Shown: positions 12,280 to 24,917 of the stretch, piece by piece
Layout: the number at the start of each line of letters is the position of its first letter
How positions within the stretch are numbered: the stretch's first letter is position 1
Assembly (NCBI GenBank): GCA_025677815.1
Contig: JAIXMP010000027.1
Coordinates: 372,001 to 436,000 of the forward strand
Direction of reading: 5' to 3'
Length of the DNA: 64,000 nucleotides
From: Phascolomyces articulosus
Lineage: Eukaryota; Mucoromycota; Mucoromycetes; Mucorales; Lichtheimiaceae
Notes under the pieces: model-generated
Told to the model about the DNA's origin: nothing
Database searches by the model: none
Seen by the model: the letters and a program-made list of their open reading frames with translations, nothing else
Program-made: the position numbers and the translations under genes

Positions 12280-15200
12280 TTTCTGTATGGCGTTATGTTT
12301 TCGAGAACGAAAAAAAAAGTTCGGTCTACAAGCGCGTGTGGATGGAAATGGTGGCCAAAAAATAATCCAGCTGTGACTCTATTTTATAGCAGATGAATCA
12401 CTTAGACTCAACTTGCCAAATTGGAAATTTATGCAAAAAGTTGAGGCGCTGCAAGAGGAATGATTGTTTGATAATTCGTTACAGAGGTCATTTGAATAAT
12501 TTACAGACGCTTATGCTTATTACATTAACATATCTATAAGCTTGAATGTATAAAAGGACCATAAGAAATAATGAAAATTCATCATTTTAGGTTGAACCAG
12601 TGCGGTGAAGCATGATGAAATGTATTTAAATGATGAGGATCATCATTGCATACAATAATATTATTACATATATAAAATTAGCAACAACACGAATAATGCG
12701 AAAAGTATATTTATGTAGCAACCATTAAAAACGAATAAAAATAAGCCTTGACAGTGCGCTATTATATCCAATGACGATGGCGACTTTAACGACTGCGGCA
12801 TTCCCAGTTTGACCAGGTTGACAGCCACTACCCGGACCTTGTCAAAGTTTGACATTCTTTACATACTTGGAGATACTGGGACAAGCCACACGTGAACCCT
12901 TAAAAGCAAGAGACCAAGGATAAAAAGATGAACAAAAGTGTGTTTCATATCGTGGAGTGTTTTTTTTTAAAAAAAAATGAATGATTGGTTTTATCGAATA
13001 ACTTATTCGAATGAACGACAAAAAACAGCTTCAGTATTTGTTTTTTAAAAACGACGTTTTTGTGTATAACCAGTACCACAATATGAATAGTAAACAATTG
13101 AAAACAATTACTCTTGACATTGACTTTAGCATTTTGATATATACATACACAATAATAATTATTGTTAGGATACCTATATAATGGAATAACACTATGTCCA
13201 TCTAATTTATAACGATGGTGATTGCAACTGTTGACCGGTATAATACCTCCAAAAAAAACTGCTTCCTCATCTTCCCCATTCTTGACGTTAATGATCAAAT
13301 GCGTTATACATAATCTATCCATTTTTACAGGAGCTTATTCAGTGATATGTTCCTGTTATTTTTAGATATGCATATAGCCGTATCATCAAATAAATATTTT
13401 TCCTGTTGTTAACTACTTGTAATCTCTCAGAAGAAACTAGAACAAATGCAAAGCATACATCATGAGATGCTACTAAAGTTTATAAAAAAGAATTATTGCT
13501 TATTATTGTCGCGCTGGTCCCTGAATTTTAACAAGGTTAGATGGTACAATGTGTCGCAAACACAAACCGCAAACACATTTTGTCACTTTAACTACTATGT
13601 AATTATATCAAATTTATTGCCTTGTTTTTGGTTTCTGGATATATGCTACAATTATCTATATATATTGATCAGACAGATAGTATGAAAGTAATATATCTGT
13701 GATGAATATGCTGTAGCTTTTGAAATTTTTTAACTATTGCAATTAATACAACAAAGAAATAACATTGTAGTAATCATACATTTTCTATTCGCTTGAGTAT
13801 CCTCGCATATTATTATATTTCGTGTACGAAGTATATGTAAGTACAATACTGACAATGAACAGTTTTGGGGGCGTGCCCGCCGATCATTCATACTATACTT
13901 TTTTGCCAATAGTCTTGTATTATGTAATTAATTACTATTTTTCCGGCCATTTGATAAAAAAAATGTAACTTTCTGGATAGTGGCGTGAATTGGTGCAGGA
14001 TGAGCATGTGGGGCTTAGCAAAGGAAAAATGAATTAATAATTACATATTTTCCGTTGACCATTATTATACAGGTCAGTTATTTATCAAGGTTACATTGGA
14101 TTTGCACTGAAGTTATATTAAGTTTATTACGTCTATTCTTTCCTTTTTCTTTTCTTTTGAGACCTGGTTCTGACCTTATGATTAAAGCTGCTTAATTATT
14201 ACAGAAGTATGTACAAACAGTCAAATTGACCATCTTGTTATAGGTCGTAAATGGTGCTACGGTTAAATAACTGTAAACTTGAAGCTAAAACTATTCAACT
14301 TTTTTTTTGAATCTCATAGACACACAATTCAAGATTCACTGCCCTTTTTTATCACTCACCAATTTCAAACATGTTAACGACAGGTTTGTAGAATGAGTGA
14401 TAGAAAACACCCTTCAACCAGCAAGATGTGTAAAAATGAACCCTAAGGTCTTTATTGTTTATACTGAAGCCATATCAAATGGGCTTAATGAGATTCTTTA
14501 CAGAAAAGCAACATCCAAGACTCAGGGCCCTTTCCATAAAATATTTGGGCTTGTGAATATTATATTATCTTTGACAAACACATCACTATGTAACGAGAAA
14601 TATCTGTCCTAGTATTTGACGACATATATACATAGCCATAAAACTTTTATCATTGATGCTCATTTTCCACATTATACATACGTAGTGCTAAAAACAAGAT
14701 GCTGTACAAATAGTGCGCGATGGAAAATAATAATATCGCTGCAAACGTCGATCAGAAATACTAGACCAAGATCACGAAAAATATTTATGATACGCATGTA
14801 TATAGAATAGGAATAGCCATAAATCCCAGGAATTTTGATGCAAGAGTATGACAATAGGAAACCTAGCTAGTCATGATTACCCGAACATCTTTGGACGGAC
14901 AAAAGCAAATTAGAAACAATAAACCAATTGACCCCACGATTATTAATAACAATGTCGTTGTTGATTACAGAATTGGCGCATGAAAAAAAAATAAACAGAT
15001 TTCTTGCAAGTCATAATTCGATTAAATAAAAGATAAAGTTATTATATCTGACAATTCTTATGATCTGGATACTAACTATTAAGGACATCACACTGCAGAA
15101 TATTCTATTGAGAGTACCTACTACGCCACTCAGAACATACTATAACGTAATACCTGTCATTCTTCATCCACATGATAATTATTTATTCAAATCCTTTTTG

Positions 15201-16631
15201 TTATCAAGGTCCTCTATTCGAGTTTTTCTATAAACTTTATATTCTTATCACGAAGAAAAAACTGTCAATTTTGTTTTTTTAAAAAAAGTTGATGTTATCA
15301 AAAGATAGGAAAGGAATTTCCCATCGTTTTGTCTATTGTTGTTGGGTCTGAAAAGAAATCTATATCTATGCGGGTTGTTAACTAGTTTAAGATATACATC
15401 ATGTTAGATGATGTCATAACGAATCCAATTATATAACTACATTCTGATTTTTTTCCCATTCACAGATCATATATGTCGCAATGAATATAATATATCTCTG
15501 CTGTCAAATTTGTTGGGTATTATCAAGTGTAGAATTTTGTTGCCAACGCAAAAAGAGGATGATTGATCATAGAAGTATATAAATCATTTTGTTTAAAAAC
15601 ACGTAGGAATGATCTATGAATGACGTTGTTCAAAGGAATCATTATTATGGCAGATGTCAAGAAAATATAGCCATGATGTAGATCATTTATCTGAGTAAGT
15701 CATAAATTAAGTGTGACACATCGTTTTTTATTATTATTATAGTTTGTAGATCAGCAGTCGTAAAAGAAATTAGAATCAGTCCTCAGTCCACATCATCATG
15801 CAGTCCATTTATGCTGTGCGTTGGAATTAACAATTTACTAGCATCACCAGACTACTTTTAAAAAAATGCTCTTATTATTTATTTTTCATGTGTAAAAAAA
15901 AGTATATTTTGTTTGTTGTTTGTTATTTTGACTATTAAATATATTTATTTTTCCATATAAAGACTATTTTGTAGCACAAGTATTTTTATTTCTTAAGCAC
16001 ATTTCACCAATTATAAGAATGGATGCGTTGTCGTTTTATATATTGTTAGTACTTTTAGTTGTTGTTGTCATTGTCGTTGTTGTTGGGGTAACCTAGAAGT
16101 AGCGTGAGAGAAGGTGCTGATTCAAAATACTTATGATGCTTTTGTTGTTACTATTTACAGATGAATGATAAAGATGCGTGAATGTGAGAGAGAGAGAGAG
16201 AAAGAAGGGGACCTCGGAGTAAAATGATAGTAGAGACTCGTGAAGTCACGTTTTTTGAGTTTATGGAAATCAAGAAAAAAAAAGTGGATATCACAAGGCT
16301 GACTGGGGAATGGGGGACACGTACACAACAACAACAACAACAACAACAATCATACTCAAAAGCAAGATCATTATTAAACTTATTAGATGATGAAAAGGGC
16401 GCAAAAACAAATGTGGGTTGCATATAAACAACTTTAACTGGTTACTTCCCGTTCTGGCGAACATATTTTTTTTAGTCTAACTTTTTCTCTCCTTTTTTTT
16501 GTCTCTTTTCTCTCTTTATTTTTCTTTTCTTTACGTAACAACACTTTCTCTTTCTTTTTTTTAATATAATATAATAGTAATATCATAATTTATAATACCA
16601 CACCTTTATAATCTATACCATACAACTTATA
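12280..16631. other. Gene-poor AT-rich interval
   Basis: About 4.3 kb without a gene I can support. A short, relatively GC-rich stretch at 12760-12855 is open in several frames (minus strand reads KVRVVAVNLVKLGMPQSL) and may be a transposon scrap. The minus strand at 13170-13322 has another isolated open stretch. The last 500 bases hold a (GA)n run at 16187-16203, a CAA run at 16326-16349 and a T/C-rich leader before the LITAF gene. Confidence 0.5.
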
Positions 16632-17944
16632 ATGATGAATGAATCACAGCAACAACATTCGAAACCACGACGTACTTTATTATTATTACCAGATCGATTT
16701 GTATCATCGATCGTACATAAATATCGACGAAGGCAAAGAAAACGAGCTGATAGTGGACATCATACCCATATGACAATAGATGACATTGATGACCCTCGAC
16801 TTTATTTTTATCAACAAGAGGAAGAACGACGGCGACGGCGACAAAATAATAGAAATAATCATAATAATAGTAATAGTTCTACGAATAATAATACTAATAG
16901 TATACAATCCAGCCCTCAACAATCTTCACCGATATCCACGACTTCTTCATCCTCCTATGATGACGACGATAATAATAATAATATATCTTTACGATCCGCT
17001 TGCTCGGGGATGACACCACGAACAACTCCTTCTTTAGCAGCTGAATCGGGCATGTCCGTACGATTACAACATTATCAAGTAGGAACACCTGTATCCTACG
17101 CGCTTAATGGAAATGATCAAAATAATACATCTTCCGATTCCTCCGATTCATCTTCATCTTCTGGAGGGGTTGTCACATCACCACCCCCTTCTTCATCGTC
17201 ACAACAACCATCTCCACTTCCGCCTCATTCCGGTTCCACTACCTCCTCTTTTCCATCCCGTCACCCTCATCGTACCAATAACAATCATCATTATAATAGT
17301 AGCCTTAGTCGACCTCATGGAATACATCCTTTATCGACCGAAGAGGATGATGAAGAAGTAGAAGGGGAAAGACGGTCCTCCTTTTTTTCCAGACGAAGAC
17401 CCAGAATAAGACAAGGATCCAGTAATCCCAGTATAGCAAATTCATGGCGCATCCGACGAGCGCGTGCATCCATTGAAGATCAGGCTTTACCAGATTTTGA
17501 AACCCAGGTGTTTTGTCCTACATGCGAAAAATGGGTCCAGTCGCGTATTCGGTATCGTTTAGGTGCACTGACCTGGCTCATAGCATTTATTTTGTAAGTG
17601 ATTATCATGATCATTGATTGTTTTATAAGAATTTTTTTTTGTCAATTCTATGCCAATAAAACACAATTGATCTATATTATTTATCTTCAAGTAAAAAAGA
17701 AGAACGGTTATATCAATTCACTATTAATAATAAAACTTTAAAAACCTCTTTAGATTCATGTGTACACTATTTTTGTTTTGGGTACCATTCTATGTAAAAT
17801 ATTTTAAAGGTAAATTAAAACAAGAAAGAAAAGTAATCGAGGTAGTGAGTAGTAACTGATGACTCTTTTATCTTTAAAATAATAGATGTAGTCCATTATT
17901 GTCCAGCTTGCGGCACCAATATTGGAAGACATTCAAAGCTATAA
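16632..17944 (+). CDS. LITAF-domain membrane-associated protein
   Basis: Exons 16632-17593, 17754-17809 and 17886-17944 total 1077 nt, or 358 residues. The C-terminal 70 residues form a LITAF domain: FETQVFCPTCEKWVQSRIRYR, a hydrophobic loop LGALTWLIAFILFMCTLFLFWVPFYVKYFK, then DVVHYCPACGTNIGRHSKL. The two CxxC knuckles build a zinc ribbon and the hydrophobic stretch inserts as a membrane in-plane or hairpin anchor. LITAF proteins sit on the cytosolic face of endosomes or plasma membrane and bind trafficking adaptors. The roughly 290-residue N-terminus is disordered (polyN, Ser/Pro and Arg-rich, basic), longer than in animal LITAF. An in-frame second ATG at 16635 could also be used. The domain is split by two introns, so the first exon alone looks like a truncated gene. 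Confidence 0.88.
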
Positions 17945-18500
17945 TTTGTAATCAAATAATAATGATAATAAGTATATTTAAATATATATTATTTTATATA
18001 TAAAAAGGAAAAAGGTGATATAAAGAAAAAAGAAAAAGAGAAATAAAAAAATTGGCTTTGTTACAAGTATATAAAAATAAAGAAAAAAAAAACAACCAAA
18101 AATAATGTTTTTGAGCTTAAAAGGGCAATTTAAAAAATAGGCGGCGATTCTTTTTATTATTATTATTTATTTTGGCCCAGCCATTTAAAAATATATTTAT
18201 ATATTTATACTAGTTTCTATTATAGTCCTCTTTTTGATACTACTAGAACCTTGGACCCGACCATAAGAAAAAAAAGGGTGGTTTCAAATAAAAATTAGAG
18301 TGGCGTTTATCTATTTTTAAATAAATAATAAAAGAGAAACCCTTTCTTTCTTCTTGGAATCAAAGAAGTTATCATCCCACCTGAAAATTATCATATAAAT
18401 CAGATAGAAATTGATGATCGTATCGCAAAAATTCCAACATGTAAAAATTTATATTGCAGATTGATACATATTACATATATTTATATATATATATTTACAG

Positions 18501-18503
<3 letters not shown>

Positions 18504-18531
<28 letters not shown>
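18504..18531. repeat. (CT)n microsatellite
   Basis: A pure CT dinucleotide run of about 14 units, followed by TGTC repeats, in the intergenic region upstream of the dehydrogenase. Confidence 0.9.
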
Positions 18532-18535
<4 letters not shown>

Positions 18536-19189
18536 GTCTTCTATCTATAATCCCCCAATATATCTCCCCTCTTTCAATTTCACTCCACTCCCCCCACATA
18601 ACATAATTACGCCTAAAACCGCCGTCTGGAACTTTTTTAGATTAATATTATAAAGATTTTGGATCGTAGAGAAAGAGAAAGAAAGTTAAAAATAAGGATC
18701 CTAATATAAACAGCAACAGGCATAAATCTTATATTTCTATATACACAAACAAAATGAAAATCCAAGCACGAGTCAAGGCTTGACCATTTCGATTGGATTT
18801 TTTTATTATATGTGGCTGAATACACGTGTTGAATTGATCATTATTGACTTGATGGTTTCATTATCTTTTCTTCTTGTTATAAACGAATATGCAGTCAAAG
18901 TATACTATGTACGTATATCGTTTTGCATACGTAAGAAAACTTTAAATCGGTGAATTATTTTTTATGTTCCCTGGAAAGATGTGAGACCATCTTAAAGACT
19001 TAACATTATTCGAAATCGATGAGGATTTTTTAGAGAGAGAGAAGCAAACCTTGTTTGCGTATCACATAAACCGGCGATCCTAGATTCCTTTTTAGCACTT
19101 GTTTGAGTCGGCGACTGATTGCCCTGCCATCAACTTGCCAATGAATACAAAGCTTATATATTTAAACCATAAAATAATAAAAAACCTCT

Positions 19190-19270
19190 TGTTTTTTCTT
19201 CTTCTTTTCTTCTTCTCTTCTACTTCTTTTCATCCTTTCTTCTTCTTCTTCCCCTCTTTCAATTCATTCT
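19190..19270 (+). promoter_or_regulatory. Pyrimidine-rich 5' leader of the UDP-glucose dehydrogenase gene
   Basis: Almost uninterrupted T/C (CTTCTT and TTCTTC units) runs up to the ATG at 19276, preceded by TATATTTAAACC at 19155-19166. Such CT-rich blocks next to the transcription start are typical of strongly expressed fungal genes, which fits the codon bias of this gene. Function is inferred. Confidence 0.5.
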
Positions 19271-19275
19271 TTAAT

Positions 19276-19321
19276 ATGAGCGTCAAGAACATTTGCTGTA
19301 TCGGTGCTGGTTATGTCGGTG

Positions 19322-19388
<67 letters not shown>

Positions 19389-21250
19389 ATGAAAGAAGAA
19401 AGAGTTGGGGGCTGTCATGATAGATGATTATTTGGGTGGTTTCGGGAAAAAAAAATGGAGGTTTTATATGTTGTTAAGTGTGATGTAGTACTAAAAATAA
19501 AATAATAATAACGAAAAATTACAGGTGGTCCTACCTGTGCTGTCATCGCTTACAAGTGCCATGACATTAAGGTCACCATTGTTGATTTGAACCAAGCTCG
19601 TATTGATGCCTGGAACTCTGACAAGCTCCCCATCTACGAACCTGGTCTTGAAGAAGTTGTCTTTGACCGTCGTGGCAAGAACTTGTTCTTCACCACCGAT
19701 GTAGATGGTGCCATCAACGAAGCTGACCTCATCTTTGTTTCCGTCAACACCCCTACCAAGAAGTCTGGTATGGGTGCTGGTATGGCTGCTGATTTGGCGT
19801 AAGTATTTTTTTTATTTTTTTTATTTGGATTTTGAAACAGGGTTTTTTTCTATCCATCTATCTATCGATAAAAGAAGAAGAAAAAGGGATATACTGACTT
19901 TTACATAATTTAGTTATGTTGAAAGCGCTACTCGCCGTATTGCCGAAGTTGCCAAGAGCTCCAAGATTGTTGTTGAAAAGTCTACTGTTCCTTGCCGTAC
20001 TGCTCAAAGCATGCGCACTATCTTGGAAGCCAACTCCACTCCCGAAGTTTCGTTCCAGATCCTTTCTAACCCTGAATTCTTGGCTGAAGGTACTGCCATT
20101 ACTGATTTGTTGAGCCCCGACCGTGTTTTGATCGGTGCTTTGCAAACTGAAGAAGGTATTGCCGCTCAAAATGCTTTGGTTGAAGTTTACACTCACTGGG
20201 TTCCTCGTGAACGCTGTATCACCACCAACTTGTGGTCTTCTGAATTGTCCAAGTTGGTAAGTTTCTTTTCTTTACTTTCTTCATATTATCTATCGATTGG
20301 AAGATAGAGGAGATGGGGCTTAGGAAAAAAGGGAAAAATGAAGATATAAATATATTGGATTGACGATGGGGGGAACTTGTTTGAAAAAGGAAAAGAATGG
20401 AATAGATTAGAAACGGGGTAATTCAAAACCATAAAGGGATCTAAATGAACATTTTCATTTATTGATAACAAATGATCATTGTATTTTATTATAGGCTGCT
20501 AACGCCATGTTGGCTCAACGTATCTCTTCTGTCAACGCTTTGTCTGCTATCTGTGAAGCTACTGGTGCTGATGTTGATGAAGTTGCCCGTGCTTGTGGTC
20601 GTGACACCCGTCTTGGTTCCAAGTTCTTGAAGGCTTCTGTTGGTTTCGGTGGTTCTTGTTTCCAAAAGGATATCCTCAACTTGGTCTACTTGTCTGAACA
20701 ATTGAACTTGCCCGAAGTTGCTGCTTACTGGAAGCAAGTCGTTATCATGAACGAATACCAAAAGAAGCGATTTGTTCGCAAGATCATCTCCACCTTGTTC
20801 AACACCATCACTAACAAGAAGATTGCTGTCCTTGGTTTTGCTTTCAAGAAGGATACTGGTGATACCCGTGAATCCGCCGCCATTACCTTGATCAAGGATT
20901 TCATCCAGGAACACGCTCGTGTTGCCATTTATGACCCCAAGGTCGAACATGAACAAATCTATATGGATTTGTCTGAACCTGGTGTCGTTGATACCCGTAA
21001 GGAAGTTGAAAAGCACATTCAAATCTGTGGCTCTGCTTATGAAGCTGCTGAAGGTGCTGATGCCGTTGTCATTGTCACTGAATGGGATGAATTCAAGGAT
21101 GAAAACTTGGATTATGAAAAGATCTATCAAGGTATGCACAAGCCTGCTTTCTTGTTCGATGGTCGTTTGATGGTCAACGCTGCCAAGTTGCGTGAAATTG
21201 GTTTCAAGGTTAATGTTATTGGCAAGAACGAACTTGCTGGTACCGCATAA
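19276..21250 (+). CDS. UGDH: UDP-glucose 6-dehydrogenase
   Basis: Exons 19276-19318, 19525-19798, 19914-20256 and 20495-21250 total 1416 nt, or 471 residues, the family's normal length. It oxidises UDP-glucose to UDP-glucuronate with two NAD+ in the cytosol. Seen in order: NAD-binding GAGYVGG (residues 10-16), [47 protein letters not shown], catalytic GFGGSC with Cys275, [17 protein letters not shown], and the UDP-binding C-terminal domain with VTEWDEF. UDP-glucuronate feeds the glucuronic-acid polymers (mucoran, mucoric acid) known from Mucorales walls, so the gene is probably a housekeeping wall gene. Codons are strongly optimised (AAG, ATC, GCC, TTG), unlike most neighbours. Intron 1 carries a TAT/CAT repeat. 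Confidence 0.97.
19324..19384. repeat. (TAT)n(CAT)n compound microsatellite in UGDH intron 1
   Basis: About eleven TAT units pass directly into about nine CAT units just after the 5' splice site. It is intronic and not translated in the model. Confidence 0.92.
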
Positions 21251-22259
21251 ATATAGAAAGCGTTCTTCCAACAACAAAAAAAATCCCATATTTTTTGCAT
21301 TTTTCAACATTCTATTATCCCCCCAACCTCCTCAAACTCGTTTTCATCTCTCTCCATCTGTTTTCATTTTCTTTTTATTTGTACAGAAACCTTCTATTTA
21401 AACCACCTTCCATGATCTTCTCACTTCTTTTTTAAACTTTATAACCGAATTTATTTTTTTTAAGTCTTTTTTTTAAAAAAAAAAAGACGAACAAAAAAAT
21501 AACACACATTGATTCCAATTTCTGTGGGTTTTTTTTGTTGTACAAGTTTTTTCTCTTCATTTTAGAAGTCTATTTCGTCCTATTTTACCAAATTCAAATC
21601 ACACATCACAAATTTCCATATCAATTAAAAATAAAACAAAAAAAAAGCTTGTTCATTTAATATATATTTTATTATTGATTTCAATCATGATGATAAAGTA
21701 GTAGTTGGGTTCGTCAAGGAACAAACAAATAAAAATAGTATAATTGAGTTACCTAATGGTTTAAACTGAAACACGTTTTGATTAAAAACCCAGGTAATTG
21801 GCAATGTTTCTTTTAAAACCATCCACCATTCTCCGAGAGTGATTAATAAACTTTACCAAATTTTTTATTTTAATTCCCAATATATATTGATAGGTAATAA
21901 ATATATAATAAAAGATCGATAAAACTGTAATTATATATGAGATGGATGATGATGATGATGGATGATGCTGTGTTCAATTTATAGTGGTTGATAAATACAA
22001 GGCCAGAAATGTTACAAAAACCAAAAAGAGTATTTCACGACATTCTATCTTTCTTGATAAAGAAGTTGTTTCCAACTTTGTTTTTCGTTTTGTTAAGTCT
22101 TGGCGATCATTTATTTATATAATTCTGCAATTACCTCGTGTTTTTTCTATTTTATTTACCCTGGTTTTGGTATTATTTTATTTCCAAGTTCCATCATGAA
22201 AAATAGCTTTTCTCCATTCGAGTCTTTTTTACTTGATGCATCATCTATTTTTAGCTTTG

Positions 22260-22285
22260 ATATATATATATATATATATATATAT
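22260..22285. repeat. (TA)n microsatellite
   Basis: A TA dinucleotide run of about 12 units in the interval downstream of UGDH. Confidence 0.9.
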
Positions 22286-24629
22286 CGAGAATGAAAAACA
22301 TTACTTTTTGTTCTTATCCAAAATGATGATGCAAGGACAAAATACCCGATCATTCTTGAAGACGTTTTATCAGTAAAACACGCGTTCAACGCGAATCATC
22401 CATCACCACCATCACCTCCCCCCCAAATAATGTTGTAACACGTTGCGCAAAAAAATAAAAGTTGGCAAAAAAGAACATCAACCGTGCACGCATTTTTCAC
22501 TGTTACATAAAACATTACTTTCTTTTGCACACCATCGTCTCATTTGAAACTAAATCTTTTTTTTTGGCATTGAGATGATACATGGTATTATTTCTCTCTT
22601 GGCATTAAAACCTTTTGTACATTTTAAATGAACATTTCGATATAATAGTTGATTTGGACTTTGATTGGAGTCTTTTTTTTATTAATAGTGATAGACGAAA
22701 GATTCTATGATTTATCAGGTATAGTGGGTAGTTCTTGATAAAAAAAATAACCTTATCTCTCTCAACAGGTTGCGCTTCCCTAATCTGACGATACTCATTT
22801 TATTGATAAGAATGAAATATGTCAGTCGTAGCACCATCATTATTGTGGTTCATAACACATGATTCATCATGACGATTCCAATAAGTTTATGATGAATGCA
22901 ACATTTTTTTTTGTTTTTATATATGAAAATATTTCTCCTCCTGCTTTCAATATCTTTCAACATATTATACACGGAATAGTATTCTAAGAAAAGCTGAATA
23001 AGGAAAAGTATTATATATGAGAAATATTCGTATTACAAATGAATGACGCAGTACTATTAGAGTATTATACATGATTGTATGGATGGCCAAGGATATCCAA
23101 CTATTTGGAATGAAATATCAAAAAGACATTCAACTTTAAAAATACTTTCTGAAGGAAGAAAGTCCGTTTATACTATAGCCTATATTCACTCGCTCACACA
23201 CCATACGTTCCACTCTAGATTTTAATATGAAACTTTTAAAAATTGAGAATACCTTAGAAAAAATCCATATGCTAACCATCCTCTTTGAAACCTGATATGA
23301 AACTATTTTTTTATGATATTAAATCACTTACAAAGCTGTAAAGTTTAGTGTGCTCTACCAAAATAGTCATAATCATATTTTTACTTTTAGTGTCTCCTCA
23401 TTTTCCTTCGTTATTCATAAAAAACTACATTGAATCCTCAAAAGCATGTGTATGACATATTCAAAAACTCATTTATATTCGGACTGTCATACCGAACCCA
23501 AGCAGTCAACTTTGGCATCAGCTCAGCACTTCTTTCATTTGATACTTGGTCATCCATGAACAGTACATTCGAGCATAATATATATATTACCGATGAATTG
23601 CAAATCATTGATTCTTTCAAGACCATTACATCCCTCAGGATTTTTTAGTTGATTCGAGAAGGGTGTATTGAATAGAAGGAGGAGAATTTTGGAAGGGAGA
23701 GGATGGGAGAAGCGTTTTATACGTTGAAATTCAGATATTATAGAATGTAAATATTCCAATTCGCTATATACAATTGGTTTCGAATAATTCTTGGAGGGAA
23801 ATTGACGATGAATTTCTGTGTTTTATATGTAGTCATTCCCATTGAAAAACTTCATGATTTACACATGGCAATGATAATACCCAAAAAAAAATATAGCCGA
23901 GAAAACCAAAATATCTTGTTGAAATAACAAAATCAAAAAATGTCAGAAGTATGATCATTGGAGAAACAAATTTCTATCCACTAACCACAGTTATGAATCA
24001 AAACATCCCCTTTAATCCTAGAGGATCAAGACAAACTGAAAGAATATAATTGATTATCTCAAATAGTAGTACACGTGCAAAGAAGGTATATTGATCTGTC
24101 AAAGCTCATGTTCACATGAAGAAATGAACTGCGACCAAACACCAGCATTTAGTTCGTCAATATATCATAATGTTGTGCTAGAAGTCATACTAAGTATAAC
24201 GTTTTTAAAAACCACGTATCGATTAGTTATCCTGAGAATAATCGATACGAAGAGAAGCATAATTCAAAAAAAAAAATATACTGGGAAAAGAAACTGAATG
24301 AGTAGCCATTACTTCTCTCTGATACATAATGAGAAATGTATAATTAATAGATGCTCTGAATCAACTCTGATATGCCTTCTCCTGGTCTGAGTAACATCAG
24401 AATCGTTCTTATTTACATTTGCCTTCTCGACTTACACAACTAAATAATAATACCATTATTGCTAGCGAAAATAATTAATGAACATGGACGTTAATCAACA
24501 AAGTATATACATAGCACATATAATAAATTTTTAATTTCTGTAAAATGGTTCAAGTGAAATGAGACATGTTTATCCTCGTTCTTAACCTCTATACCCAAAA
24601 TTATATGTATGAATTCTTGGAAATTTTAG

Positions 24630-24917
24630 CCTGAAATTGAGGAAGAGTATATTACTTTTAAACCCACAAGCGGTCTGACAAAAGATACTAATAAGATCAA
24701 TATTGACAAAAGAATCAGTGGGTTTGTTATTTCTCCTGTCAGAATTGGAAAGGTACTAAAGAGAATTGATTTAACGAGCGGTAAAATATCAAGAACTGAA
24801 GAAGTTCTTTTGAATGTATTAGACATTAAACAGCTATTTGTATTCACATGGGTGATAGGAAATGGACTTTACAATTACCAAGGGGAACCTACTATGCTAC
24901 TTGTCCGTACACGTTGA
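24630..24917 (+). pseudogene. Unassigned coding-like stretch, possible orphan exon or gene remnant
   Basis: Directly after a splice-acceptor-like ATTTTAG, 95 sense codons run to TGA with no early ATG. The peptide (PEIEEEYITFKPTSGLTKDT..., RISGFVISPVRIGKVLKRID, SRTEEVLLNVLDIKQLF) has mixed, protein-like composition unlike the low-complexity frames around it. I cannot name a family. It could be an internal exon of a decayed gene or of a repeated element. The antisense frame is also open, which weakens the case. Confidence 0.25.

Larger units (their letters stand above)
17945..19275. other. Intergenic: LITAF 3' region and UDP-glucose dehydrogenase promoter
   Basis: AT-rich sequence with a (CT)n run at about 18504-18531 and a long T/C-rich tract at 19190-19265 directly before the dehydrogenase ATG. 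I see no coding signal. Confidence 0.6.

Noticed and set aside
12664..12855. Minus-strand frame MSNFDKVRVVAVNLVKLGMP as a gene
   Set aside because: It is short and isolated in a desert, with no splice partners or recognised motif. At most it is a transposon scrap.
17107..17361. His/Ile/Pro-rich frame overlapping the LITAF gene
   Set aside because: Out-of-frame reading of the Ser/Asn-rich linker; the LITAF frame continues through all three exons.
20489..21310. 273-codon open frame antisense to UGDH
   Set aside because: It mirrors the strongly biased codons of the last UGDH exon. It has no family signature, and the sense product is unmistakable.
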